DNA from: Paraburkholderia caballeronis
Lineage (GTDB): Bacteria > Pseudomonadota > Gammaproteobacteria > Burkholderiales > Burkholderiaceae
DNA length: 64,000 nt
Reading direction: 5' to 3'
NCBI RefSeq assembly: GCF_900104845.1
Contig: NZ_FNSR01000001.1
Coordinates: 806,001 to 870,000, forward strand
The stretch's first letter is position 1. Every line of letters starts with the position of its first letter. This document shows positions 33,593 through 41,867 of the stretch, piece by piece. Under the pieces are notes generated by a model. That model searched no databases, was not told the DNA's origin, and worked only from the letters and a program-made list of their open reading frames with translations. The position numbers and the translations under genes are program-made.

Positions 33593-34192
33593 GTGGAGTA
33601 CAGCTTCCTGTCCGCGACGATCCTGCTGATCCTGATTACCGATCCGCTCGGCAACATCCCGCTCTTCATCAGTTGCCTGCGCGGCGTTGCGAAGCAGCGC
33701 CGCGCGGTCGTGATTCTGCGCGAAGTGGCGATCGCGTTCGTGATCCTGCTGGTGTTCATGGTCGCGGGCAACCGCTTCCTGCGGATGATGGGGCTCACCG
33801 ACACGTCGCTGCGGATCGGCGGCGGGATCGTGCTGTTCCTGATCGCGCTGCGGATGATCTTCCCGCATCCGGGCGGTCTGTTCGGCAGCGGCGACAAGGG
33901 CGGCGAGCCGTTGATCGTGCCGCTCGCGATTCCGGCGCTCGCCGGCCCGTCCGCGCTCGCGACGGTGATGCTGCTGACGTCGCAGGCGCCCGGCAAGACG
34001 CTCGAATGGGTCGCCGCGCTGACGGTCACGATGGTGCTTTGCGCGATCGTGCTGGTGCTCGCGGAGCGGATTCAGGCGCTGCTCGGCGAGCGCGTCGTGA
34101 CCGCGTTCGAGCGGTTGATGGGACTCGTGCTGGTCGCGATCTCGGTCGAGATGATCCTCGCGGGGATCGGCGCGTTCGTGCATCAGTTGTGA
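33593..34192 (+). CDS. MarC family integral membrane protein (YhgN-like)
   Basis: UPF0056/MarC-type membrane protein of unknown transport role. The 199-residue product starts at GTG 33593 behind GGGAG, 19 bases after proS. It has about six hydrophobic helices, with the family motifs ILITDPLGNIPLF at the start and LAIPALAGPSALATVMLL in the middle. It is likely co-transcribed with proS. The old name (multiple antibiotic resistance) should not be taken as a function. Confidence 0.9.
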   Translation: MEYSFLSATILLILITDPLGNIPLFISCLRGVAKQRRAVVILREVAIAFVILLVFMVAGNRFLRMMGLTDTSLRIGGGIVLFLIALRMIFPHPGGLFGSGDKGGEPLIVPLAIPALAGPSALATVMLLTSQAPGKTLEWVAALTVTMVLCAIVLVLAERIQALLGERVVTAFERLMGLVLVAISVEMILAGIGAFVHQL

Positions 34193-34231
34193 AGCGGGCG
34201 CACACGCCGAAGTCGATCCGGCGATGAAATG

Positions 34232-34269
34232 AAAAAAGCGGCCCAGTTTTGAACTGAGGCCGCTTTTTT
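34232..34269. terminator. Bidirectional terminator between the marC-like gene and hpt
   Basis: A 12-base perfect stem (34232-34243 with 34258-34269) with six A and six T at its base, plus an inner five-pair helix. It serves both convergent genes. Confidence 0.94.
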
Positions 34270-34309
34270 GTGCGCGCGCGAAACGCGAACCGGGCAGGAA
34301 CCCGGCGGG

Positions 34310-34861
34310 TTACGCGCCTTCGGTCAGCGCGCGGATCGTCGGCAGGTTGCGCCAGTAGCCCTTCGCGTCCATTCCGCAGCCGAACACGTAGCGGTCCGGC
34401 ACCTTGAAGCCGCAGAAGTCCGGGTGCAACGGTTTCGTCTTCGAAATCAGCTTCTCGCACAGCACCGCCGACATGAAGCGCTTCGCGCCCATCGCGAGGA
34501 TGCGGTCGCGGATCGCGGCCATCGTTTCGCCTTCGTCGAGGATGTCGTCGAGCACGAGCACGACGCGGTCCTTCACCGACTCGGCCGGCGCGACGCGCCA
34601 TTGCATCTCGGCGCTGCCCTTGATCGCGTTGCGGTAGCGCGTCAGGTGGATGTAGTCGAATTCGAGCGGGAAATCGAGGTGCGGCAGCAGCATGCCGGTG
34701 AACACCGCCGCGCCGCCCATCACCGACAGCACGAGCGGGAAGTCCTCGCTGATCTGCTGGCGGATCTCCGCGGCCATCCGGCCGATCGACGCGTTGACCT
34801 CGCCCTCCGAAACGATCTCTTCGGAGTGGCGGAAAATATGCAGGGCTTCTTCGCGGTTCAT
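34310..34861 (-). CDS. hpt: Hypoxanthine-guanine phosphoribosyltransferase family protein
   Basis: Purine salvage enzyme joining hypoxanthine or guanine to PRPP. The 183-residue product has the PRPP-binding motif VVLVLDDILDEGET near residues 98-111. An upstream PPi-loop segment (LSVMGGAAVFTGML) and FDYIHLTRY also match. The C-terminal DRYVFGCGMDAKGYWRNLP is typical of this branch, often annotated hypoxanthine-guanine phosphoribosyltransferase. The start is ATG 34861. An AT-rich palindrome-like element is 18-33 bases upstream. Base specificity is inferred. Confidence 0.9.
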   Translation of the reverse strand: MNREEALHIFRHSEEIVSEGEVNASIGRMAAEIRQQISEDFPLVLSVMGGAAVFTGMLLPHLDFPLEFDYIHLTRYRNAIKGSAEMQWRVAPAESVKDRVVLVLDDILDEGETMAAIRDRILAMGAKRFMSAVLCEKLISKTKPLHPDFCGFKVPDRYVFGCGMDAKGYWRNLPTIRALTEGA

Positions 34862-34878
34862 GACGTCTCGCGGGCGTG

Positions 34879-34894
34879 GTCTATATGTAAACAG
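34879..34894. promoter_or_regulatory. AT-rich LexA-like element upstream of hpt
   Basis: The 16-mer ending in TGTAAACAG matches the CTGT-N8-ACAG LexA-type palindrome at 12 of 16 positions, but the left half-site is poor. It lies directly upstream of hpt, and a near copy occurs upstream of the RNase II gene. It may simply be a promoter -10 region. Confidence 0.25.
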
Positions 34895-34961
34895 TGTGGG
34901 AAGAATCGACGGCGCGCGCTACACAGCATAAACCCGGGCGGGCCGGCGCGCGTCGAATGAC

Positions 34962-34993
34962 AAAAAGCGGCCGCGCGGCATGCCGTGCGGCCG
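34962..34993 (-). terminator. Intrinsic terminator of ffh
   Basis: On the minus strand, a 12-pair stem (one G-U; 34968-34979 with 34982-34993) is followed by C and TTTTT. It begins 11 bases after the ffh stop. Confidence 0.9.
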
Positions 34994-35003
34994 GCGGAAA
35001 AAA

Positions 35004-36371
35004 TCAGCGCATGCCGGGCAGCATGCCCTTCATGCCGCGCATCATCTTCTGCAGGTTGCCGCCCTTCAGCTTCTTCATCATCGTGCGCATCTGGTCGTAC
35101 TGATTCAGCATCCGGTTCACCTCCTGCACCTGCACGCCGGCGCCCGCCGCGATGCGGCGCTTGCGCGTGGCCTTGATGAGTTCCGGCTTCGCGCGCTCGG
35201 CCGGCGTCATCGAGTTGATGATGCCTTCCATCCGGCGCATCTGCTTCTCGGCCTGGCCCATGTCCGCGCCGGCCGCCGCCTGCTGGAACTGCGCGGGCAG
35301 CTTGTCCATCAGCGACGACAGGCCGCCCATGTTCTTCATCTGCGAGAGCTGCGCGCGGAAGTCGTTCAGGTCGAAGTCGCCGCCTTTCTTCACCTTGTCG
35401 GCGAGCTTCTGCGCGGCCTGCACGTCGACGCCGCGCTGCGCCTCTTCGACGAGCGCCAGGATGTCGCCCATCCCGAGGATCCGGTTCGCCATCCGGTCCG
35501 GGTGGAACACTTCGAGGCCGTCGAGCTTTTCGGCGACGCCGACGAACTTGATCGGCTTGCCGGTGATGTGACGCACGGACAGCGCGGCGCCGCCGCGCGA
35601 ATCGCCGTCGAGCTTCGTCAGCACGACGCCGGTGAGCGGCAACGCGTCGTTGAACGCCTTCGCGGTGTTGACCGCGTCCTGGCCCAGCATCGCATCGACG
35701 ACGAACAGCGTCTCGGCGGGCTGGAGCAGAGCGTGCAGCGCGGAGATCTCCTGCATCATCGCTTCGTCGATGCCGAGGCGGCCGGCCGTATCGACGATCA
35801 GCACGTCGTGATAGTGGCGTTTCGCCCAGTCCACCGCCGCGTTCGCGATGTCGACCGGCTTCTGGTCCGGCTGCGACGGGAAGAAGTCCGCGCCGACCTG
35901 CTCGGTGACCGTCTTCAGCTGCGCGATCGCGGCCGGGCGATAGACGTCGCACGAGACGGTGAGCACCTTCTTCTTGTACTTCTCGCGCAGCAGCTTCGCG
36001 AGCTTGCCGACGGTCGTCGTTTTACCCGCGCCTTGCAGGCCGGCCATCAGGATGACCGCCGGCGGCGTGACCGCGAGATTCAGTTCGGCGGCCTTGCCTT
36101 CGTAGTCGCCGCCGATCACCGCGGTCAGTTCGCGCTGCACGACGCCGACGAGCGCCTGGCCCGGCGACAGGCTGCTGATCACTTCCTCGCCGAGCGCCTT
36201 TTCCTTCACCTTCGCGATGAATTCGCGCACGACCGGCAGCGCGACGTCGGCTTCGAGCAGCGCGAGGCGCACCTCCCGAAGCATTTCCTGCGTGTTGGCC
36301 TCGGTCAGCCGGGCTTCGCCGCGCAGCGTCTTGACGACGCGCGCCATCCGTTGGGTGAGAGTGTCGAGCAT
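35004..36371 (-). CDS. ffh: Ffh, signal recognition particle GTPase (SRP54)
   Basis: Protein component of SRP that targets nascent membrane proteins to FtsY. The 455-residue product starts MLDTLTQRMARVVK at ATG 36371. It has the N domain, a G domain with GLQGAGKTTT (111-120), DVYRPAAI, DTAGRL and TKLDGDSRGG, and a Met-rich M domain with RRIAAGAGVQVQEVN. The C-terminal tail is MMRGMKGMLPGM. Divergent from the ccsA-like gene, it is followed by its own terminator. Confidence 0.97.
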   Translation of the reverse strand: MLDTLTQRMARVVKTLRGEARLTEANTQEMLREVRLALLEADVALPVVREFIAKVKEKALGEEVISSLSPGQALVGVVQRELTAVIGGDYEGKAAELNLAVTPPAVILMAGLQGAGKTTTVGKLAKLLREKYKKKVLTVSCDVYRPAAIAQLKTVTEQVGADFFPSQPDQKPVDIANAAVDWAKRHYHDVLIVDTAGRLGIDEAMMQEISALHALLQPAETLFVVDAMLGQDAVNTAKAFNDALPLTGVVLTKLDGDSRGGAALSVRHITGKPIKFVGVAEKLDGLEVFHPDRMANRILGMGDILALVEEAQRGVDVQAAQKLADKVKKGGDFDLNDFRAQLSQMKNMGGLSSLMDKLPAQFQQAAAGADMGQAEKQMRRMEGIINSMTPAERAKPELIKATRKRRIAAGAGVQVQEVNRMLNQYDQMRTMMKKLKGGNLQKMMRGMKGMLPGMR

Positions 36372-36471
36372 GGGGGAGCCGATTGGGAATGCGGTGCAGT
36401 GCGGCCCGGGTGCCGCGCGAAGGAGCAAGAGCGGTCCGTCGCGGGAAGGGGGCCTATAGTAAACTTCGAAC

Positions 36472-37395
36472 ATGGATATTGTACTGTATGCCCTCACCGC
36501 GCTTCTGTACGGCGGATTGTGCGCAGCCGACTGGCGGGCCGTGCGGCACCCGGGCGCGCAGCCGGTTCTCGGCGGCGCGACGCCGGTGCCGCTGCCCGTC
36601 GGCGGCGCGCCGGCCGCGCGCGCGCCCGGCCTCGGCGCCGTCGCGCGCACGCTGCTCGGCGTCGCGCTCGTCGCGCACGGCGTGCTGCTGCACATGACGA
36701 TCTTCCCGCAGAGCGAGATGGTGTTCGGCTTCGCGTACGCGCTGTCGGCGATGTTCTGGCTCGGCGCGGGCATCTACTGGATCGAAAGTTTTTTCTTCCC
36801 GCTCGACGGGCTGCGCCTGCTCCTGCTGCCGCTCGCTGCGGTCGCGTCGCTGCTGCCGCTCGTGTTCGGCGGCGTGCGAGTGCTGCCCTACGCGGCCGCG
36901 CCGATGTTCAAGCTTCATTTCGTGATCGCGAACGTCGCATACGGGCTGTTCGCGATCGCCGCGCTGCACGCGGTGCTGATGCTAGCGGTCGAGCGCCGGC
37001 TGCACGCGCTGCGCGGCGCGGGGCTGCAACGCGCGTCGAGCGCGCGCGACGGCTGGCTGTCGAGCTGGATCGAAACGCTGCCGCCGCTGCTGACGATGGA
37101 AAAGCTGCTGTTCCGGCTGATCAGCGCCGGCTTCGTGCTGCTCACCGCGACGCTCGCGTCGGGCATCGTGTTCAGCGAGCAACTGATCGATCGCGCGTTG
37201 AGCCTCGATCACAAGACCGTGTTCGCGATCCTGTCGTGGCTGATGTTCGGCGCGCTGCTGACCGCGCGCAAGCTGTCCGGCTGGCGCGGGCGCGCGGCGC
37301 TGCGCTGGGTGCTCGCGTCGTTCGCGGCGCTGCTGCTCGCTTACGTCGGCAGCCGGTTCGTTTTCGAGGTGCTGCTGCACCGTCCCGTTGTCTGA
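36472..37395 (+). CDS. CcsA/YpjD-type cytochrome c assembly family membrane protein
   Basis: Integral membrane protein of the CcsA/ResC heme-handling superfamily, YpjD branch, whose role is unsettled. The 307 residues contain about eight hydrophobic helices. LHMTIFPQSEMVFGFAYALS and KLHFVIANVAYGLFAIAALHAVLML carry conserved His residues, and LDHKTVFAILSWLMFG follows near the C terminus. It starts at ATG 36472, 100 bases from divergent ffh, a neighbourhood conserved in many proteobacteria. Confidence 0.88.
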   Translation: MDIVLYALTALLYGGLCAADWRAVRHPGAQPVLGGATPVPLPVGGAPAARAPGLGAVARTLLGVALVAHGVLLHMTIFPQSEMVFGFAYALSAMFWLGAGIYWIESFFFPLDGLRLLLLPLAAVASLLPLVFGGVRVLPYAAAPMFKLHFVIANVAYGLFAIAALHAVLMLAVERRLHALRGAGLQRASSARDGWLSSWIETLPPLLTMEKLLFRLISAGFVLLTATLASGIVFSEQLIDRALSLDHKTVFAILSWLMFGALLTARKLSGWRGRAALRWVLASFAALLLAYVGSRFVFEVLLHRPVV

Positions 37396-37408
37396 GCGCG
37401 GTCAATCG

Positions 37409-37741
37409 ATGAGACAGATACTTCTCCTGATCCTGCTGTTCGTCGTCGGTCAGTGGTTCGTGAAGGCGCTGCGGCGCGCCCAGGCGCAGGAGCGGCCCGA
37501 TGCGCCGCCGCAGCCGGCGGCTCCCCCGCGCAGCGCGGGGGAGGCGCGCCGCAACGGCGGCGCGCGGCCACGCACCGCGCGGCCGGCGTCGTTGTCCGAG
37601 CCGATGGTCCGCTGCGCGGAGTGCGGCGTGCACGCGCCGCGAAGCGAATCGGTGACGGCCGTCGGCCAGTCGTTCTGCTGCAACGAGCACGCGCGCAAGT
37701 ACACGGCGCGCTCGGCCGGCCAGGATCGCGCCGCGCGATGA
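37409..37741 (+). CDS. PP0621 family protein
   Basis: Small conserved proteobacterial protein of unknown function. The 110-residue product starts at ATG 37409 with an N-terminal hydrophobic helix (ILLLILLFVVGQWFV). A Pro/Ala/Arg-rich linker is followed by a cysteine motif CAECGVHAPRSES with a later FCCNEHARKY, suggesting a small zinc ribbon on the cytoplasmic side. It sits 13 bases after the ccsA-like gene and overlaps ampD by four bases. Family name is by recalled motif. Confidence 0.8.
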   Translation: MRQILLLILLFVVGQWFVKALRRAQAQERPDAPPQPAAPPRSAGEARRNGGARPRTARPASLSEPMVRCAECGVHAPRSESVTAVGQSFCCNEHARKYTARSAGQDRAAR

Positions 37742-38358
37742 GCGGTCCGTCCGCTGCGCCGTTCGCGGTCGATGCGCACGGCTGGGTGCCGGCCGCGCAT
37801 CGCCTGCCGTCGCCGAATTTCGAGGCGCGGCCCGCGGGCGCGGTGCCTTCGTTGATCGTCGTCCACAACATCAGCCTGCCGCCGGACACGTTCGGCGGCC
37901 CCGGCATCACCGACCTGTTTCTCGATCGTCTCGACTGCGACGCGCATCCGTTCTACGACGCGAACCTGCGCGGCGTGCGCGTGTCGTCGCACTTCGTGAT
38001 CCGCCGTGACGGCGTGCTCGAACAGTACGTGTCGTGCGACGAGCGCGCGTGGCACGCGGGCCTGTCGAACTTCTTCGGTCGCGAGCGCTGCAACGACTTC
38101 TCGATCGGCATCGAACTGGAAGGCAGCGACACGACCGCATTCGAAGCGGCGCAATACCGGACGCTCGCGGCGCTCGTGCAGGCGCTCGTCGCGCGTTATC
38201 CGGTCGACGGACTCGCCGGTCATTCGGACATCGCGCCGGGCCGCAAGACCGATCCCGGTCCGCACTTCGACTGGGCGCGGCTGCAGCGCGACGCCCAACT
38301 CGCGGACTCGTATTTCCCGTATCGGCATCCGCGCGACGCGCAGCGCGCGGCACCCTGA
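37738..38358 (+). CDS. ampD: AmpD, 1,6-anhydro-N-acetylmuramyl-L-alanine amidase
   Basis: Cytoplasmic zinc amidase that strips the peptide from recycled anhydromuropeptides; its loss activates AmpR-controlled beta-lactamases in other species. The 206-residue product starts at ATG 37738. Predicted zinc ligands are H43 (VVHNISLPP), H162 and D172 (GHSDIAPGRKTDPGPHFDW), with the SSHFVIRRDG and SIGIELEG motifs between. It overlaps the PP0621-like gene by four bases. The peptide it releases is the substrate of Mpl encoded at 53234. Confidence 0.95.
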   Translation: MSGPSAAPFAVDAHGWVPAAHRLPSPNFEARPAGAVPSLIVVHNISLPPDTFGGPGITDLFLDRLDCDAHPFYDANLRGVRVSSHFVIRRDGVLEQYVSCDERAWHAGLSNFFGRERCNDFSIGIELEGSDTTAFEAAQYRTLAALVQALVARYPVDGLAGHSDIAPGRKTDPGPHFDWARLQRDAQLADSYFPYRHPRDAQRAAP

Positions 38359-38465
38359 CGCGAGCGCGCCATCGCCGAAAGGCGCATGCACGCTTGCTTT
38401 GCGGCGTGTCCCCTGTCCGCGTGGGGGTCTGGAAAAGTCAAGGCTCCGGCAGCAAATAATTCAAT

Positions 38466-38493
38466 TTGACCCGGCCTCAATCTCCACTATACT
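38466..38493 (+). promoter_or_regulatory. Promoter of nrdA
   Basis: TTGACC (38466-38471), 16-base spacer and TATACT (38488-38493). The predicted start is near 38500. The -10 hexamer lies inside NrdR-like box 1. Confidence 0.65.
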
Positions 38494-38530
38494 TGGTACC
38501 CGAAAACGAGCTTTGCACCATATGTTGTGG
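38484..38530. promoter_or_regulatory. Twin NrdR-like boxes
   Basis: Two degenerate copies of the ACACWATATATWGTGT-type box: 38484-38499 (core CTATACTTGG) and 38515-38530 (core CCATATGTTG). Their starts are 31 bases apart, the helical spacing usual for NrdR operators. Box 1 overlaps the -10, so bound NrdR would block transcription of nrdA when dATP or ATP signals sufficiency. Confidence 0.6.
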
Positions 38531-38837
38531 TTTACGGCGGCGCCCACTCTTTGAGCACGGCGCCGCGCGCATTACCGGCATAGAGAAAATCTTGTGCGGT
38601 GCCGCCGGCCGGTAGAGCCGGCGCGCCGCTGCAGTCGAGAAGAAGGGCACAGCCAATGATCGCGGCATCCACGATGAAAACCGGTGTTTCGTCCGTAGCG
38701 TCTGCCTTGCCGCATCCGGCAGCCTCGCCAGGCTGGCTGTTCTTCTCCGCCCGACCGTCCGCGCACTCGGGGGCGCGGCATCCGTATTAATCCGCGAAAT
38801 TTCCGTTCGCACCTTTCCAGGACCAGGAGCTTTGCAC

Positions 38838-41800
38838 ATGCAAACGACCGATAACGTCACGACCCGCTATGAAGGCGCCTCCGCCGGCCACGTGCCGGGC
38901 GGCGAGCCTCAACGCGGCCAGGCGACGTTCGCCCAGGCCACGTTCGCCGACTACAAGGTGATTCGCCGCAACGGCAGCGTGGTGTCGTTCGAGCCGTCGA
39001 AGATCGCGATCGCCGTGACGAAGGCGTTTCTGGCTGTCAACGGCGGGCAGGGCGCGGCGTCGGCGCGCGTGCGCGAACTCGTCGAGCAGCTCACGCAGAG
39101 CGTCGTGCGCGCGCTGGTCCGCAGCCGCCCGGCTGGCGGCACGTTCCATATCGAGGACATCCAGGACCAGGTCGAACTCGCGCTGATGCGCGGCGGCGAG
39201 CACAACGTCGCGCGTGCGTACGTGCTGTATCGCGAGAAGCGCAACCAGGAGCGCGGCCTCGCGCAGGAAGCGGACGCGCCGGCCGCGCCCGGCCTGAACG
39301 TGATCGACAACGGCATTTCGCGTCCGCTCGACCTCGCCGCGCTGCGCGAACTGATCGTGTCCGCGTGCGACGACCTCGGCGATGCGGTGAACCCCGAGCC
39401 GATCGTCGCCGAGACGGTGAAGAACCTGTACGACGGCGTGCCGATGACGCAGGTGTACGACTCGGCGATCCTCGCCGCGCGCACGATGATCGAGAAGGAC
39501 CCGGCGTACAGCCAGGTCACCGCGCGCCTGCTGCTGCACACGATCCGCCGCGAGATCCTCGAAGAGGAAGTCACGCAGGCCGACATGGCCACGCGCTACG
39601 CCGAATACTTCCCGCTCTTCATCAAGCGCGGCGTGAACGCCGAGCTGCTCGACGACAAGCTGCTGCAGTACGACCTGAAGCGCCTCGGCGAGGCGCTGGA
39701 CGCAAGCCGCGACCTGCAATTCGGCTACCTCGGCCTGCAAACGTTGTACGACCGTTATTTCCTGCACGTCGGCGGCACGCGCATCGAGATGCCGCAGGCG
39801 TTCTACATGCGCGTCGCGATGGGCCTCGCGCTGAACGAGATCGACCGCGAGACGCGCGCGATCGAGTTTTACAACGTGCTGTCGAGCTTCGACTTCATGT
39901 CGTCGACGCCGACGCTGTTCAACTCGGGCACGCGCCGCTCGCAGCTGTCGTCGTGCTACCTGACGACGGTCGCGGACGACCTCGACGGCATCTACGAGGC
40001 GCTGAAGGAAAACGCGCTGCTGTCGAAGTTCGCCGGCGGCCTCGGCAACGACTGGACCCGCGTGCGCGCGCTCGGCTCGCACATCAAGGGAACGAACGGC
40101 AAGTCGCAGGGCGTCGTGCCGTTCCTGAAGGTCGTCAACGACACCGCGGTCGCGGTGAACCAGGGCGGCAAGCGCAAGGGCGCGGTCTGCGCGTACCTGG
40201 AAACGTGGCACCTCGACATCGAGGAGTTCCTGGAGCTGCGCAAGAACACCGGCGACGACCGTCGCCGCACGCACGACATGAACACCGCGAACTGGATTCC
40301 CGACCTGTTCATGAAGCGCGTGATGGAAGGCGGCGACTGGACGCTGTTCTCGCCGTCCACCTGCCCGGATCTGCACGACAAGTTCGGCGCCGACTTCGAG
40401 GCGGCTTACACGGCTTACGAGGACAAGGCCGCGCGCGGCGAACTGAAGCTGTTCAAGAAGATCCCGGCCGCGCAACTGTGGCGCAAGATGCTCGGGATGC
40501 TGTTCGAGACCGGCCATCCGTGGATCACGTTCAAGGACCCGTGCAACATCCGCTCGCCGCAGCAGCACGTCGGCGTCGTCCACTCGTCGAACCTGTGCAC
40601 GGAAATCACGCTGAACACGAGCGACACCGAAATCGCGGTCTGCAACCTCGGCTCGGTGAACCTCGTCGCGCACCTCGCGAAGCAGGCCGACGGCACGTAC
40701 GCGCTCGACCACGACAAGCTGAAGCGCACGATCAGCGTTGCGATGCGGATGCTCGACAACGTGATCGACATCAATTACTACGCGGTGCCGAAGGCGCGTA
40801 ACTCGAACCTGAAGCACCGTCCGGTCGGCATGGGCATCATGGGCTTCCAGGACTGCCTGCACGTGCTGCGCACGCCGTACGCGTCGCAGGAGGCGGTCGA
40901 GTTCGCGGACCGCTCGATGGAGGCGGTCTGCTACTACGCGTATTACGCATCGACCGAGCTGGCCGAAGAGCGCGGCCGTTATTCGAGCTATCGCGGTTCG
41001 CTGTGGGATCGCGGCGTGCTTCCGCAGGACACGCTGAAGCTGCTCGCGCAAGCGCGCGGCGGTTACGTCGAGGTCGACACGTCCGAGACGATGGACTGGG
41101 CGACGCTGCGCTCGCGCATCGCGACGCACGGGATGCGCAACTCGAACTGCGTCGCGATCGCGCCGACCGCGACGATCTCGAACATCATCGGCGTGTCCGC
41201 GTGCATCGAGCCGACGTTCCAGAACCTCTACGTGAAGTCGAACCTGTCGGGCGAGTTCACGGTGGTCAACGACTACCTGGTGCGCGACCTGAAGGCGCGC
41301 GGCCTGTGGGACGAGGTGATGGTCGCCGACCTGAAGTACTTCGACGGCATGCTGTCGCGCATCGACCGCATCCCGGCCGACCTGCGCGCGATCTACGCGA
41401 CCGCGTTCGAAGTCGATCCGACGTGGCTCGTCGAGGCGGCGTCGCGTCGCCAGAAGTGGATCGATCAGGCGCAGTCGCTGAACATCTACATGGGCGGCGC
41501 GTCGGGCAAGAAGCTCGACGAGGTGTACAAGCTCGCCTGGGTGCGCGGCCTGAAGACGACCTACTATCTGCGCACGATGGCGGCGACGCACGTCGAGAAG
41601 TCCACCGTCGCGCACGGCGCGCTGAACGCGGTGCCGACGAACGGCGGCGAAGGCGGCAACGGCGGTTCGTTCGGCGGCGGCGCGGGCTTCGGCGCAGCGG
41701 GTGCAGGCGGTGCCGCAGGTGCGAACGGCGGTTCGGGCGCACTGCAGTCGGCGCCGGCCGCAGCGGCGGCGGTTGCTGCTGCACCGGCGGCGCCGGAAGC

Positions 41801-41867
41801 GGACGGTCCCGTCTGCATGATGCGTCCTGGCGACCCGGGCTTCGACGAGTGCGAGGCGTGCCAGTAA
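38838..41867 (+). CDS. nrdA: NrdA, class Ia ribonucleotide reductase large subunit
   Basis: Reduces ribonucleoside diphosphates to deoxy forms using the NrdB radical. The 1009-residue protein starts at ATG 38838 (MQTTDNVTTRYEG). An ATP-cone starts near residue 35 (KVIRRNGSVVSFEPSK), so dATP inhibition is expected. Active-site Cys lie in RSQLSSCYL (near residue 373) and HSSNLCTEI; PTATISNIIG is the family signature. The C-terminal redox pair is in DECEACQ, reached through an unusual Gly/Ala-rich linker of about 60 residues. It is longer than E. coli NrdA (761). Confidence 0.97.
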   Translation: MQTTDNVTTRYEGASAGHVPGGEPQRGQATFAQATFADYKVIRRNGSVVSFEPSKIAIAVTKAFLAVNGGQGAASARVRELVEQLTQSVVRALVRSRPAGGTFHIEDIQDQVELALMRGGEHNVARAYVLYREKRNQERGLAQEADAPAAPGLNVIDNGISRPLDLAALRELIVSACDDLGDAVNPEPIVAETVKNLYDGVPMTQVYDSAILAARTMIEKDPAYSQVTARLLLHTIRREILEEEVTQADMATRYAEYFPLFIKRGVNAELLDDKLLQYDLKRLGEALDASRDLQFGYLGLQTLYDRYFLHVGGTRIEMPQAFYMRVAMGLALNEIDRETRAIEFYNVLSSFDFMSSTPTLFNSGTRRSQLSSCYLTTVADDLDGIYEALKENALLSKFAGGLGNDWTRVRALGSHIKGTNGKSQGVVPFLKVVNDTAVAVNQGGKRKGAVCAYLETWHLDIEEFLELRKNTGDDRRRTHDMNTANWIPDLFMKRVMEGGDWTLFSPSTCPDLHDKFGADFEAAYTAYEDKAARGELKLFKKIPAAQLWRKMLGMLFETGHPWITFKDPCNIRSPQQHVGVVHSSNLCTEITLNTSDTEIAVCNLGSVNLVAHLAKQADGTYALDHDKLKRTISVAMRMLDNVIDINYYAVPKARNSNLKHRPVGMGIMGFQDCLHVLRTPYASQEAVEFADRSMEAVCYYAYYASTELAEERGRYSSYRGSLWDRGVLPQDTLKLLAQARGGYVEVDTSETMDWATLRSRIATHGMRNSNCVAIAPTATISNIIGVSACIEPTFQNLYVKSNLSGEFTVVNDYLVRDLKARGLWDEVMVADLKYFDGMLSRIDRIPADLRAIYATAFEVDPTWLVEAASRRQKWIDQAQSLNIYMGGASGKKLDEVYKLAWVRGLKTTYYLRTMAATHVEKSTVAHGALNAVPTNGGEGGNGGSFGGGAGFGAAGAGGAAGANGGSGALQSAPAAAAAVAAAPAAPEADGPVCMMRPGDPGFDECEACQ

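Larger units (their letters stand above)
38359..38837. other. Gene-less region upstream of nrdA
   Basis: 479 bases without a supported gene. It holds the nrdA promoter and twin NrdR-like boxes (38466-38530), then a leader of about 335 bases. The leader has a short stem (38604-38609 with 38617-38622) and a 44-codon open frame at 38656-38790 preceded by GAAGAAGG, a weak leader-peptide candidate. Confidence 0.6.
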
